Shown here piece after piece: positions 43,692-52,046 of a stretch of 62,643 bases of DNA. The stretch's first letter is position 1. Each line of letters starts with the position of its first letter. The DNA lies in NCBI GenBank assembly GCA_902168225.1, contig CABHOW010000078.1, positions 1-62,643 on the forward strand. Direction: 5' to 3'. Origin of the DNA: an uncultured Flavihumibacter sp. (GTDB lineage: Bacteria > Bacteroidota > Bacteroidia > Chitinophagales > Chitinophagaceae). The position numbers were made by a program, and so were the translations under genes. The notes under the pieces were generated by a model. That model did no database searches. It was not told the DNA's origin and worked only from the letters and a program-made list of their open reading frames with translations.

Positions 43692-44891
43692 ATGAATCAG
43701 TATTTATCAAGATTAGTGAACATTGCTAAGAAGGAGAAGCGTACTATAATTGGTTTGATGAGTGGCACTTCTTTGGATGGATTAGATATTGCTGTTTGTG
43801 AAATCGGTGGCAGTGGTTTAGATACAAGTATCGATGTCACTCATTTTAAAACAGTTAGTTATAATGCAGATTTTAAGGATCGTATCAAGACCGTTTTTTC
43901 TAAACACGATGTTGATTTGGAGCAGGTATGCTTGCTGCATCCTTGGGTAGCGGTAAAACATGCCCAAATGATCAATCAAGCTTTAGCAGAATGGGGTATC
44001 AATCATAGAGATGTAGATATCATAGCCAGTCACGGACAAACAATTTACCATGCACCGAAAATTTTGCATGGGTTGGCAGATTATGATAATGCCACTTTAC
44101 AAATAGGGGATGGGGATCATCTCGCTGTAAACACCGGAATCATTACCATCAGTGATTTTCGACAAAAGCATATTGCTGCAGGTGGAGAGGGTGCTCCATT
44201 AGCTGTTTATGGCGATTATTTTATTTTTGGAAAGAAGGGCGAGGATAGAATCATGTTGAATATTGGAGGCATAGCCAATTTTACTTTTTTACCGGGAAAT
44301 ATGGATGCTTCGGCTATTTTTAGTACAGATATTGGCACCGGTAATACGTTGATGGATCAATTTATGCAGCATCATTATCAGCTTTCTTATGATGCTGATG
44401 CCCGAATTGCTTCTTCCGGTAAAATACATAGCAGCTTATTATATGAACTGCAGCAGCATCCTTTTTTTCAAAAAGGGTTTCCCAAAACAACAGGTCCGGA
44501 GTTATTTAATTTAGCGTATTTGAGAGAAGCGCAAAATAGAGCCGGTGCTATAGCTATTTCTCCTGAAGATATCATGTGCACGCTGAATGCATTTAGTGCA
44601 GATACTATTGTGGATGCATTGAAAAGGAGTTTCAAAGATTCTCGAAATGTGGTTGTATACAGTAGCGGAGGAGGAATGCATAACCCATTACTGATGGATA
44701 GCATTAAAAAAGCATTGCCTGATTTCAGGTTTTTAACTACACAAGATTTAAACATTCACCCCGATGCTAAAGAGGCTGTTTTATTTGCCATATTAGCCAA
44801 TGAAACAATAGCCGGCAGCAGTACAGTTATTGGTGGAGCCAAGAAGGCTATTCCCGCCATTAGCATGGGAAAAATTAGTTTTCCTGGTTAA
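43692..44891 (+). CDS. anmK: Anhydro-N-acetylmuramic acid kinase
   Basis: 399 residues with the ASKHA-fold phosphate-loop GLMSGTSLDGLD at about 20-31, the substrate motif IIASHGQTIYH, and GIANFTFLP with DIGTGNTLMD. It phosphorylates and opens anhydro-MurNAc during murein recycling. Other recycling genes are not adjacent, though a dipeptide epimerase lies at 24353. The gene ends in a strong bidirectional terminator. Confidence 0.95.
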   Translation: MNQYLSRLVNIAKKEKRTIIGLMSGTSLDGLDIAVCEIGGSGLDTSIDVTHFKTVSYNADFKDRIKTVFSKHDVDLEQVCLLHPWVAVKHAQMINQALAEWGINHRDVDIIASHGQTIYHAPKILHGLADYDNATLQIGDGDHLAVNTGIITISDFRQKHIAAGGEGAPLAVYGDYFIFGKKGEDRIMLNIGGIANFTFLPGNMDASAIFSTDIGTGNTLMDQFMQHHYQLSYDADARIASSGKIHSSLLYELQQHPFFQKGFPKTTGPELFNLAYLREAQNRAGAIAISPEDIMCTLNAFSADTIVDALKRSFKDSRNVVVYSSGGGMHNPLLMDSIKKALPDFRFLTTQDLNIHPDAKEAVLFAILANETIAGSSTVIGGAKKAIPAISMGKISFPG

Positions 44892-44905
44892 GAAACAGTA
44901 TGAAA

Positions 44906-44943
44906 AAGCCCAACCCCAACAGAACTGTTGGGGTTGGGGCTTA
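44906..44943. terminator. Strong bidirectional terminator hairpin
   Basis: A stem of 17-18 bp (AAGCCC-AACCCCAACAG against its complement, one bulge) with a 2-nt loop lies between two convergent genes. Both flanks are A/T-rich, fitting termination in both directions. Confidence 0.88.
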
Positions 44944-44960
44944 CTGTTAAAAACCTGCTG

Positions 44961-45296
44961 CTATTTTTTGATTTTTGAAACGATGCTTACATCTCCATCT
45001 ACATTGATTGCTAAAATCAATTTTTCCTTAGCGGAGTTCATGGAAACAAAATAATTTATTTCTCCATAAACATCTTTATATTCTATACACTCTTTCAAGT
45101 TGTAGGTTGGAAATTTATATCGAGTAGTGATTTCTTGAATAGCATATTTCGGAAGTTTATCAAAATCCATTCGGCTGGTAGTACCTAATAATTCTCCTTG
45201 TATATTATATACGTTTTGAATTTTACGACTATTATCGTTAGCGGCAAAACTGCTTAGACTGATAAATAAAGCGGCGATGATGAGTAACTTTTTCAT
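44961..45296 (-). CDS. Small secreted hypothetical protein
   Basis: 111 residues with signal peptide MKKLLIIAALFISLSSFAA. The mature part (about 92 residues) contains the pattern YNIQGELLG...DFDKLPKYAIQEITTRY and ends in DGDVSIVSKIKK, resembling the small KTSC/BLIP-like 'sensor' folds of Bacteroidota secreted proteins, but I cannot name a family. One Cys. Convergent with anmK. Confidence 0.65.
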   Translation of the reverse strand: MKKLLIIAALFISLSSFAANDNSRKIQNVYNIQGELLGTTSRMDFDKLPKYAIQEITTRYKFPTYNLKECIEYKDVYGEINYFVSMNSAKEKLILAINVDGDVSIVSKIKK

Positions 45297-45653
45297 TGTG
45301 TATTGTTTTAGTGTTTTTAATTCTTAATTGCTTAGCAAAAATCGTAAGCATTTACTATCAGACGGAATACATTGTGATAGGTTACAGCGATATACCCCTG
45401 TTTTGGATAGGCGGTGATACAGTCGGTGAATAAGAGTTATAATAGAAAAGGCTGAAACCTTTTGTGGTAAAGGGTTTCAGGCTACTATTCAATACTGTTA
45501 CGAAATTGTTAGCGCCTGTGACGAGAATTGTTAATACCACTTTCACACTTGAAGAACGGCTTTAAAGATGTAAGGCATAAGGTGTAAGGTATAAGGTGTA
45601 AGGAGTAAGTACTCCCTTTCAGCTTCTACCTTTTTTCTTCTACCTTTTCCCTT
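45297..45653. other. Gene-free interval before the deacetylase
   Basis: 357 bp. No open frame longer than a few codons is credible. It holds a short stem, CTGAAACC (45450-45457) against GGTTTCAG (45473-45480), and, from 45569, the inverted heptad element listed separately. Nothing else is recognised. Confidence 0.5.
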
Positions 45654-45671
45654 TTACCTTTTCCCTATCCC
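45569..45671. repeat. Heptad repeat element with inverted arms overlapping the deacetylase 3' end
   Basis: Left arm 45569-45610: TGTAAGG, CATAAGG, TGTAAGG, TATAAGG, TGTAAGG, AGTAAGT. Right arm 45623-45671: seven units of CTTNNNN/CTATCCC type (CTTCTAC, CTTTTTT, CTTCTAC, CTTTTCC, CTTTTAC, CTTTTCC, CTATCCC). The arms are roughly complementary (TAAGG against CCTTT/CTTAC-like). The right arm contains the stop codon (45654-45656) and last five codons of the deacetylase. Confidence 0.87.
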
Positions 45672-46484
45672 CGGATAGTGATCGATCGTTTCAAAAACAA
45701 ATCTGCTATCTGCCTTAATCAGGCTTATCAATTTTCTTAAAGAATCAGTATAAGGTTGTTTCGCAAACATGCGATCATGGGCAAGTATCACCATTGCATT
45801 AGGCTCCTGTGTATATTCTGATTCAAATTTACTATTGATAAGTTTCATGATTTGGGTAGGACTTTCCTTCGGTATATTCCCTCTAATAAAACCCCATTCA
45901 ATATCCCAGCCAATTACCTTATAACCCAATGAATCCAATTTACGGGCTACTTTTTCGCTGGTTTTTGGTCCGGATACCACCCCATTATTAGCCCAACTGT
46001 TTCTCCCCGGTAAACGAATTATTTTTACAGGAATATCCATCAATTTTTCGGCCTTTTGAAAGTCGGCAATGGCACTATCGGTGAGTTTATAGAAAGTATT
46101 ATAGTTATCCCGGAAACCATGACTATAGCTGTGATTTGCTAATAAAAACTGAGGATATCCATTACGAATGGTATCAATGATCCTTCTTCTTCTTGGCTCA
46201 ATATCATAGTGCATTCCAACAGAAAAAAAAGTGGCTTTCACGCCTTCTTCTTTAAAAACATTGTAACAGATGGTGGTGCCGGGAGGTTGTGGCGAATCGT
46301 CCCATGTCAGAAATATATATTTTTTATTCGGGTCGAGGGTTAGGCTACTGCCGGGAGCCGGTTTTTTGATTGCACTCGATTTTGTACTATCAGCAGAAGT
46401 TCCGGTCTTTTCCTGCTTATTCCCGCAAGAGCTTATAAAAAATGATCCTAAAAAAGCGGCAAAAACAATTATTTTTGAGTTCAT
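45654..46484 (-). CDS. Polysaccharide deacetylase family lipoprotein
   Basis: 276 residues. Lipobox ISSC (Cys20). NodB-type motifs: catalytic base and metal Asp62-Asp63 in FLTWDDSP, His118 and His122 in ANHSYSHG, and RLPGRNSW (motif 3). It would deacetylate a surface glycan or peptidoglycan. The last residues GIGKR and the stop are encoded by heptad repeat DNA, so the C-terminus has been rewritten by the repeat. A promoter with TACATTTG (46504-46511) precedes it. Confidence 0.9.
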   Translation of the reverse strand: MNSKIIVFAAFLGSFFISSCGNKQEKTGTSADSTKSSAIKKPAPGSSLTLDPNKKYIFLTWDDSPQPPGTTICYNVFKEEGVKATFFSVGMHYDIEPRRRRIIDTIRNGYPQFLLANHSYSHGFRDNYNTFYKLTDSAIADFQKAEKLMDIPVKIIRLPGRNSWANNGVVSGPKTSEKVARKLDSLGYKVIGWDIEWGFIRGNIPKESPTQIMKLINSKFESEYTQEPNAMVILAHDRMFAKQPYTDSLRKLISLIKADSRFVFETIDHYPGIGKR

Positions 46485-46503
46485 AGCATGGGTTTAGTAG
46501 CTG

Positions 46504-46533
46504 CAAATGTAAAAAGACCTTAGGCGTAACAAA
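46504..46533 (-). promoter_or_regulatory. Predicted promoter of the deacetylase gene
   Basis: On the minus strand TTTG (46530-46533), 18 nt, TACATTTG (46504-46511); the ATG at 46484 is 19 nt downstream. Confidence 0.65.
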
Positions 46534-46603
46534 TTATTTTTTATCCTCATACGGTAGTTTCTCCACGGGTGTGAAGAAAAATTCAAAAAAAAGCGCTTTG
46601 GGG

Positions 46604-46634
46604 TTTGTTATTTTATCAGGTTTACTTACCTTTG
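46604..46634 (+). promoter_or_regulatory. Predicted promoter of the rpmB operon
   Basis: TTTG (46604-46607), exactly 19 nt, TACCTTTG (46627-46634): a full Bacteroidota consensus. The ATG of rpmB is 33 nt after the box. Confidence 0.8.
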
Positions 46635-46667
46635 CCGTCCGAAAAAATCGGAACAAAAATTAGTGTC

Positions 46668-46904
46668 ATGGCAAGAGTATGTCAGGTAACCGGTAAAAAA
46701 CCTATTGTGGGTAACAGTGTTTCTCACTCAAATATTAAGACTAAGCGTCGTTTTTTACCTAATTTACAAAAGAAGCGTTTCTTTTATGCAGAAGAAGACC
46801 GTTGGGTAACTTTAAAAGTATCTGCAGATGCAATCAGAACCATTAATAAAAATGGTTTGAACACCGTAATCAAACAGATGAGAGCAGAAGGTGCTAAAAT
46901 CTAA
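46668..46904 (+). CDS. rpmB: 50S ribosomal protein L28
   Basis: 78 residues starting [16 protein letters not shown]; contains the L28 motifs [17 protein letters not shown] and [15 protein letters not shown]. First gene of a compact ribosomal cluster with rpmG and the DUF4295 gene. The longer frame from 46605 begins inside the promoter and is rejected. Confidence 0.97.
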   Translation: MARVCQVTGKKPIVGNSVSHSNIKTKRRFLPNLQKKRFFYAEEDRWVTLKVSADAIRTINKNGLNTVIKQMRAEGAKI

Positions 46905-46927
46905 CTAATAAGTAAACGACCAATACA

Positions 46928-47110
46928 ATGGCAAAGAAAGGTAACAGGGTTCAGGTAATTTTGGAATGTACAGAGCATAAAACAAGTGGTTTGCCCGGTA
47001 CAAGCCGTTATATTACGACCAAGAATAAAAAAAATACGCCTGAGCGTATTGAGTTGAAAAAATTCAACCCTATTTTGAAAAAAGTAACTACTCATAAAGA
47101 AATTAAATAG
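46928..47110 (+). CDS. rpmG: 50S ribosomal protein L33
   Basis: 60 residues with the L33 pattern [18 protein letters not shown] and [21 protein letters not shown]. Only one of the four usual zinc cysteines remains (ECTEHK), so it is a zinc-independent form. It lies 23 bp after rpmB and 2 bp before the DUF4295 gene. Confidence 0.97.
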   Translation: MAKKGNRVQVILECTEHKTSGLPGTSRYITTKNKKNTPERIELKKFNPILKKVTTHKEIK

Positions 47111-47112
47111 TC

Positions 47113-47286
47113 ATGGCTAAAGTAGCTTCAAAAAACGCGAAAATTAAAGATGCCAAAGCTTCTGCTGAGGCAAAAAACTGGACTAAAGTAATCAAAGCAG
47201 TACGCAGCCCTAAAACAGGTGCGTACACTTTTAAAGAGCAAATCATTCACAAAGACAAAGTGAAGGATTTCTTATCGGCCAAGTAA
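47113..47286 (+). CDS. DUF4295 protein, ribosomal protein bL38
   Basis: 57 residues: MAKVASKNAKIKDAKASAE, then KNWTKVIKAVRSPKTGAY and KDKVKDFLSAK. This is the DUF4295 family, always beside rpmB-rpmG in Bacteroidota, and reported as a lineage-specific ribosomal protein (bL38) in the Flavobacterium johnsoniae ribosome structure; I recall this but cannot check it here. It starts 2 bp after the rpmG stop, so translation is coupled. Confidence 0.92.
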   Translation: MAKVASKNAKIKDAKASAEAKNWTKVIKAVRSPKTGAYTFKEQIIHKDKVKDFLSAK

Positions 47287-47307
47287 TTTCAGTAACAAAA
47301 TATGCAT

Positions 47308-47333
47308 AAGCTTCCTACCAAGGGAGCTTTTTT
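47308..47333 (+). terminator. Intrinsic terminator after bL38
   Basis: AAGCTTCC pairs with GGAGCTT around one bulged base, followed by a run of T residues. It partly isolates ftsY from the ribosomal genes. Confidence 0.6.
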
Positions 47334-47354
47334 GTATTTGGTAATAATTGTACT

Positions 47355-48314
47355 ATGGGATTTTTCGGTAATTTATTCGGCAAAAAAGAAAAGGAAAGTC
47401 TGGATCAAGGACTTCAAAAAACCAAAGAAGGGTTTCTTTCTAAAATAACAAAAGCGGTAGCGGGCAAAACTACAGTTGATGAAGAAGTGCTGGATAATTT
47501 AGAGGAAGCCCTTATTAGTGCAGATGTTGGTGTGGAAACCACTTTGGCTATCATAGAGAATATAGAAAAAAGAGTAAAGGAAGATAAGTATTTGAATACA
47601 AGTGAGTTGAACGGAATACTTCAACAAGAAATAGCGTCTATATTAACCGATCCTACCGATAATTTCAGCCATGATTTTATAATAAAAGACCAAAAAAAGC
47701 CCCATATAATATTAGTGGTTGGTGTAAACGGAGTTGGCAAAACCACTACTATTGGGAAGTTAGCCGCTCGATTTAAAGAAGCCGGTAATTCGGTTGTATT
47801 AGGCGCAGCCGATACTTTCAGAGCAGCTGCGGTTGATCAGCTAACCATCTGGAGCGAGAGAGTAGGAGTACCTATTGTAAAGCAAGTTATGGGCTCCGAC
47901 CCAAGCGCTGTAGCTTATGATACTGTTGCCAGTGCTATTGCTAAACAGGCCGATATCGTAATTATCGATACAGCAGGCAGATTACACAATAAGATCCATT
48001 TGATGGATGAATTGAATAAAATTAAACGGGTAATCCAAAAATTAGTACCCGATGCTCCCCATGAAGTATTATTGGTATTAGATGGTTCTACAGGACAAAA
48101 CGCCGTTGAGCAAGCTAAACAGTTTACGGCTGCTACCAATGTATCGGCACTCGCTATTACTAAATTAGATGGTACTGCGAAGGGTGGTGTGGTGCTTGCC
48201 ATTTCCCATCAATTTAAAATACCCGTAAAGTTCATAGGTGTGGGAGAGAAGGTAGAAGATCTTTTACTGTTTAATAAAGAAAGTTTTGTGCAGTCTCTAT
48301 TTTCACTACAATAA
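47355..48314 (+). CDS. ftsY: Signal recognition particle receptor FtsY
   Basis: 319 residues. The NG GTPase domain has P-loop GVNGVGKT at 123-130, DTAGRLHNK and TKLDGTAKGG. The short basic N-terminus (MGFFGNLFGKKEKE) lacks the long acidic A domain of E. coli FtsY. It receives SRP-bound ribosomes at the membrane. It follows the bL38 gene on the same strand. Confidence 0.96.
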   Translation: MGFFGNLFGKKEKESLDQGLQKTKEGFLSKITKAVAGKTTVDEEVLDNLEEALISADVGVETTLAIIENIEKRVKEDKYLNTSELNGILQQEIASILTDPTDNFSHDFIIKDQKKPHIILVVGVNGVGKTTTIGKLAARFKEAGNSVVLGAADTFRAAAVDQLTIWSERVGVPIVKQVMGSDPSAVAYDTVASAIAKQADIVIIDTAGRLHNKIHLMDELNKIKRVIQKLVPDAPHEVLLVLDGSTGQNAVEQAKQFTAATNVSALAITKLDGTAKGGVVLAISHQFKIPVKFIGVGEKVEDLLLFNKESFVQSLFSLQ

Positions 48315-48327
48315 TTTTAAGTCCAAA

Positions 48328-48355
48328 TTTGCTGGTTGAAAATTTTTTAATTTTG
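48328..48355 (+). promoter_or_regulatory. Predicted promoter before the 136-residue secreted protein gene
   Basis: TTTG (48328-48331) and TAATTTTG (48348-48355), 16 nt apart; the spacing is shorter than usual. Confidence 0.45.
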
Positions 48356-48370
48356 TAAAAAACACTAATT

Positions 48371-48781
48371 ATGAAAAAAGTACTACTTCTATTCGCAGTA
48401 TGTATCGGAATGTGCGTAGCTGTAAATGCACAATTAGGTGATTTAACAAAAAAAGCTACCCAGGCTGCCGCTGGTGCCAAATTTGATATTAATAATATAG
48501 CCAAGGGGGTTATGGGTAAATTAGTTCCCGGTTTAAATCTGGTAGGAGATCAGGCACCCAAAGTGAATGAGGAAGTGATCAACTTCTTAAAGAAAAAAGC
48601 CAATATCTTGTCGCTCAAAGCTGGCAACCCGGCTGAATACACAAAGCAACAAACAGACTTGTTTAATAATTTAAAAACCAAGTTAGGATCTATTCTGAAG
48701 CCTGATCAATTAAAAAAGTTTTTGGCTTTACGTCCGGCCGCAAGTGATAAATCAAATCCGCTTACACATTTATTCAATTAG
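48371..48781 (+). CDS. Secreted helical hypothetical protein
   Basis: 136 residues, signal peptide MKKVLLLFAVCIGMCVAVNAQ. The mature part is amphipathic and helical (VNEEVINFLKKKANILSLK; FNNLKTKLGSILKPDQLKKFLAL), a pattern found in small Bacteroidota exported proteins that end near 'FLALRP'. The family is not named. Its stop overlaps the stop of the convergent 48778 gene by 4 bp. Confidence 0.65.
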   Translation: MKKVLLLFAVCIGMCVAVNAQLGDLTKKATQAAAGAKFDINNIAKGVMGKLVPGLNLVGDQAPKVNEEVINFLKKKANILSLKAGNPAEYTKQQTDLFNNLKTKLGSILKPDQLKKFLALRPAASDKSNPLTHLFN

Positions 48782-49260
48782 AAAGTATAACGGATGGCTA
48801 ATCCACCCCATCCACCTTCAAAGTAATTATAACCAATAATATTAAAGGAGGGCTGCCAATCGAAGCTAAGGTTGAGTGGTGCTCCTTTAATTTTATAGTC
48901 GAGCCCTAAAATACCATCTACACCAATAGCAACGCCACTCTCCCTGTTTGGGTATCTATTTTTCCAACTATCACTCCATACCCCTACATGTCCACCCCCA
49001 CCTACATACCATTGTAAACCTTCTGCCCCCGATATTGGGAAATGTAGTTCATATAATCCGGCTAAACGAAACCCATCAGTTGATAAATAGCCAAGTCCTT
49101 CTACTGCTCTTCCTTTACCAATAAAATGTTTAACGCTCAATGCGCCGGGATATAGTTTTACGCCCAATGCCGTTCTATAATCGGTTCCTGTATTTACTTG
49201 TTGCGCCTGAACAGATGATACCCCGGCTAAAAGAATGCATAAATACAATAGTTTTTTCAT
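48778..49260 (-). CDS. Small outer-membrane beta-barrel protein
   Basis: 160 residues, signal peptide ending SSVQAQ. Glycine- and aromatic-rich alternating strands (WYVGGGGHVGVWSD, LDYKIKGAPLNLSFDWQPSFN) and a final aromatic (AIRYTF) fit an OmpA/OmpX-like barrel. Function is unknown. Confidence 0.75.
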   Translation of the reverse strand: MKKLLYLCILLAGVSSVQAQQVNTGTDYRTALGVKLYPGALSVKHFIGKGRAVEGLGYLSTDGFRLAGLYELHFPISGAEGLQWYVGGGGHVGVWSDSWKNRYPNRESGVAIGVDGILGLDYKIKGAPLNLSFDWQPSFNIIGYNYFEGGWGGLAIRYTF

Positions 49261-49304
49261 GGTTGTTTTTTTTCTTCTACTTCAAAAAATCGTGCCAAAA
49301 AATA

Positions 49305-49335
49305 TTTACCGATAAAAGGTTTTCATTTAGGTTTG
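49305..49335 (+). promoter_or_regulatory. Predicted leaderless promoter of the polyprenyl synthase gene
   Basis: TTTA (49305-49308), 19 nt, TAGGTTTG (49328-49335), 4 nt, then ATG at 49340. The layout is identical to that of pdxJ. Confidence 0.65.
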
Positions 49336-49339
49336 TATC

Positions 49340-50305
49340 ATGCAGTCATTTACAACGCTAATAGATCAATTTAACAAACATTTTTCAGAAAGTCATTTTC
49401 CTTCTAAGCCGGCCAGTTTATATGAACCTTGCGATTATTTTTTAGGAATTGGTGGAAAAAGGATCCGTCCGGTCTTATGTTTAATGGGTAACGAATTATT
49501 TGATGACATACACATAGATGCTTTTGCAGTAGCTACTGCTATTGAATTATTCCACAACTTTACATTGGTACATGATGATATCATGGATAATGCCTCTTTG
49601 CGAAGAGGTATGCAAACGGTTCATGTGAAATATAATTCCAGCACAGCTTTGTTGGCGGGTGATGTAATGATGATAAGGGCTTATGAATATCTTAACACGA
49701 TACAGCCGAATCATTTACATAGAATTATTAAGCTCTTTAATACTACGGCTAAAGAAGTATGTGAAGGTCAACAAATGGATATGGATTTTGAAAAGGAAGC
49801 AGCTGTTTCTTTGGAAGATTATATTCATATGATCGGTTTGAAAACATCTGTGTTATTAGCCGCCAGTTTACAAATGGGAGCCATACTTGGCGGAGCCAGC
49901 GAAGGCAATCTGAATCATATATATGCTTTTGGTAAGAATTTAGGAATTGCCTTTCAGATACAGGATGATTATTTAGATGCTTTTGGGGATCCTCAAAAAT
50001 TTGGTAAAGAAGTAGGAGGGGATATCAAACAAAATAAAAAAACATTCCTGCTACTCCATGCACTGGAAACTGCTAACGATCAACAAAAAAAGGAGTTACT
50101 AGAATTGATGGAGCGGAATCCTATAGATAAAATTGAAAAAGTATTATCTATCTATAAAGCTTGTAGCGTAGATGAATGGGCATTGACTTTAAAGAACAAT
50201 TATTTACATACAGCCTTGCAACATTTAGATGATATAGCCGTAGTATCGAGTCGTAAAAAACCTTTACAAGAACTGGCTGCCTATTTGGTACAGCGAGATG
50301 TATAA
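49340..50305 (+). CDS. Polyprenyl diphosphate synthase
   Basis: 321 residues of trans-prenyltransferases. Both Asp-rich motifs are present: LVHDDIMDNASLRRG (Asp79, 80, 83) and FQIQDDYLDAFGD. GGKRIRP (residues 38-44) binds the diphosphate. Chain length is not fixed by sequence; in this phylum the product is usually a precursor of menaquinone or undecaprenyl-type lipids. The gene has its own promoter; the permease starts 43 bp later. Confidence 0.93.
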   Translation: MQSFTTLIDQFNKHFSESHFPSKPASLYEPCDYFLGIGGKRIRPVLCLMGNELFDDIHIDAFAVATAIELFHNFTLVHDDIMDNASLRRGMQTVHVKYNSSTALLAGDVMMIRAYEYLNTIQPNHLHRIIKLFNTTAKEVCEGQQMDMDFEKEAAVSLEDYIHMIGLKTSVLLAASLQMGAILGGASEGNLNHIYAFGKNLGIAFQIQDDYLDAFGDPQKFGKEVGGDIKQNKKTFLLLHALETANDQQKKELLELMERNPIDKIEKVLSIYKACSVDEWALTLKNNYLHTALQHLDDIAVVSSRKKPLQELAAYLVQRDV

Positions 50306-50348
50306 ACAAATGGTTATCTTTCCTGATAAAACTATTTAAAACAGCTCC

Positions 50349-52046
50349 ATGTCTAATTCTGTTTTTAGAACAAAAGATATTAACAAGATCATAGCAGATC
50401 ATGCCAAGAATGAAGAGGGTCATTCGAGTGGATTGAAGCGGGTACTGAACGTAAGAGATCTAACATTTTTTGGAATTGCCGCTATCTTAGGCGCAGGGAG
50501 CTTTAGTAGTTTGGGTGGAGCCGTATTTAGTGGTGGCCCCGGTGTTGTGATTCTTTTTTTGATTACGGCCATAGCCTGTGCTTTTACCGCTTTTTGTTAC
50601 AGTGAGTTCGCCAGTAGAATTCCTGTTGCCGGCAGTGCATACACTTATGCATATGCAAGTTTTGGAGAATTATTTGCTTGGATTATAGGATGGGCTTTAA
50701 TCATGGAATATTCGATCGGTAATATCTATGTAGCCTACAGTTGGAGCGACTATTTTACTTCTTTCCTTGATAAGTGCGGTTGGCATATACCCGATTATTT
50801 ATCTACAAGTTATAAAGAGGCACAACATGCAGTAAATGGGGGTAGTACCAATGCAGCCATTATCAGTGCTTGGAAAAATGCACCTGTTATTGGTGGGTTG
50901 CGTTTGATAGTTGATGTACCTGCTTTCATTATCAATATCCTCATTACTTATTTGGTATACCGCGGCGTTAAAGAAAGTCGAAATTTCAGTAATGTAATGG
51001 TCGTATTGAAATTATTGGTAGTAGGTGTTGTTATTCTGGTAGGTGGTTATATGGTTTTTCATTTGGGCACAACTGATAATTGGTTACCGGTAAATGATGC
51101 GGGCACAAAATCATTTATGCCGAATGGATTTAGTGGGGTGATGGCAGCAGTTAGTGGTGTATTCTTTGCATATATCGGGTTTGATGCAGTAAGTGTAATG
51201 GCCGAAGAAAGTAAAAATCCGCAGAGAGATTTACCCAAAGGGATGATCCTATCCTTGGTCATTTGTACGATCATTTATGTTTTGCTAACACTGGTATTAA
51301 CAGGAGCCGTATACTATAAAAAATTTGATGGGGTGGGCGACCCACTTGCATTTATTTTTGAGAAAGACAATTTGAATATCGGTTGGATGCAATTTTTAGT
51401 AGCTATTTGTGCAGTAATTGCGATGACGAGTGTTATGTTGGTATTCCAGATGGGGCAGCCACGTATATGGATGAGCATGAGCAGAGACGGATTGATGCCG
51501 GCTATATTTCAACGTATACACCCCAAATATCAAACTCCTTCATTTTCTACCCTCGTAACCGGAATGGTAGTTGCCCTACCAATATTATTTACCGATAAAA
51601 CATTTGTACTCGATTTTACTAGCATTGCTACCTTATTTGCATTTGTATTGGTATGCGGTGGCGTTTTACTCATTCCTAAAAGAGAAAAAGAATCAGGTAA
51701 GTTTAATATCCCTTATATAAACGGACAATATCTATTCCCTCTTCTCATCATTATTGCTTTTTCAGCGGTGAATATTTTTAATGATGGCTATTTAACTAAA
51801 TTATTTTCTGCGTCCTCGGCAAATAGTATTTCGACTATCATTTTTTGGGTACTCAGTTTTGGAATAGCTATCCTTAGTTATCTCAAAAAATATTCTTTGA
51901 TACCTTTGCTTGGTCTTACAACCTGTATGTACTTACTAACGGGTATGACAGCTTTGAACTGGGCTTGGTTTGGTGGATGGCTAGCCCTGGGCTTGGTAAT
52001 ATATTTCGGATACGGGAAGAAGCATAGTAAACTGGCAATACAGTGA
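50349..52046 (+). CDS. APC-superfamily amino acid permease
   Basis: 565 residues with 12 or more membrane helices. The LNVRDLTFFGIAAILGAGSFSSLGG start, VAGSAYTYAYASFGELFAWIIGWALIMEYSIG, and FFAYIGFDAVSVMAEESKNPQRDLPKGM are typical of the cationic amino-acid transporter (CAT-like) branch. It probably imports amino acids. Its stop overlaps the next start (GTGA), so the pair is translationally coupled. Confidence 0.93.
   Translation: MSNSVFRTKDINKIIADHAKNEEGHSSGLKRVLNVRDLTFFGIAAILGAGSFSSLGGAVFSGGPGVVILFLITAIACAFTAFCYSEFASRIPVAGSAYTYAYASFGELFAWIIGWALIMEYSIGNIYVAYSWSDYFTSFLDKCGWHIPDYLSTSYKEAQHAVNGGSTNAAIISAWKNAPVIGGLRLIVDVPAFIINILITYLVYRGVKESRNFSNVMVVLKLLVVGVVILVGGYMVFHLGTTDNWLPVNDAGTKSFMPNGFSGVMAAVSGVFFAYIGFDAVSVMAEESKNPQRDLPKGMILSLVICTIIYVLLTLVLTGAVYYKKFDGVGDPLAFIFEKDNLNIGWMQFLVAICAVIAMTSVMLVFQMGQPRIWMSMSRDGLMPAIFQRIHPKYQTPSFSTLVTGMVVALPILFTDKTFVLDFTSIATLFAFVLVCGGVLLIPKREKESGKFNIPYINGQYLFPLLIIIAFSAVNIFNDGYLTKLFSASSANSISTIIFWVLSFGIAILSYLKKYSLIPLLGLTTCMYLLTGMTALNWAWFGGWLALGLVIYFGYGKKHSKLAIQ

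Noticed and set aside
44906..44943. Riboswitch or small RNA
   Set aside because: It is a single nearly perfect hairpin between two convergent stops, best read as a bidirectional terminator.
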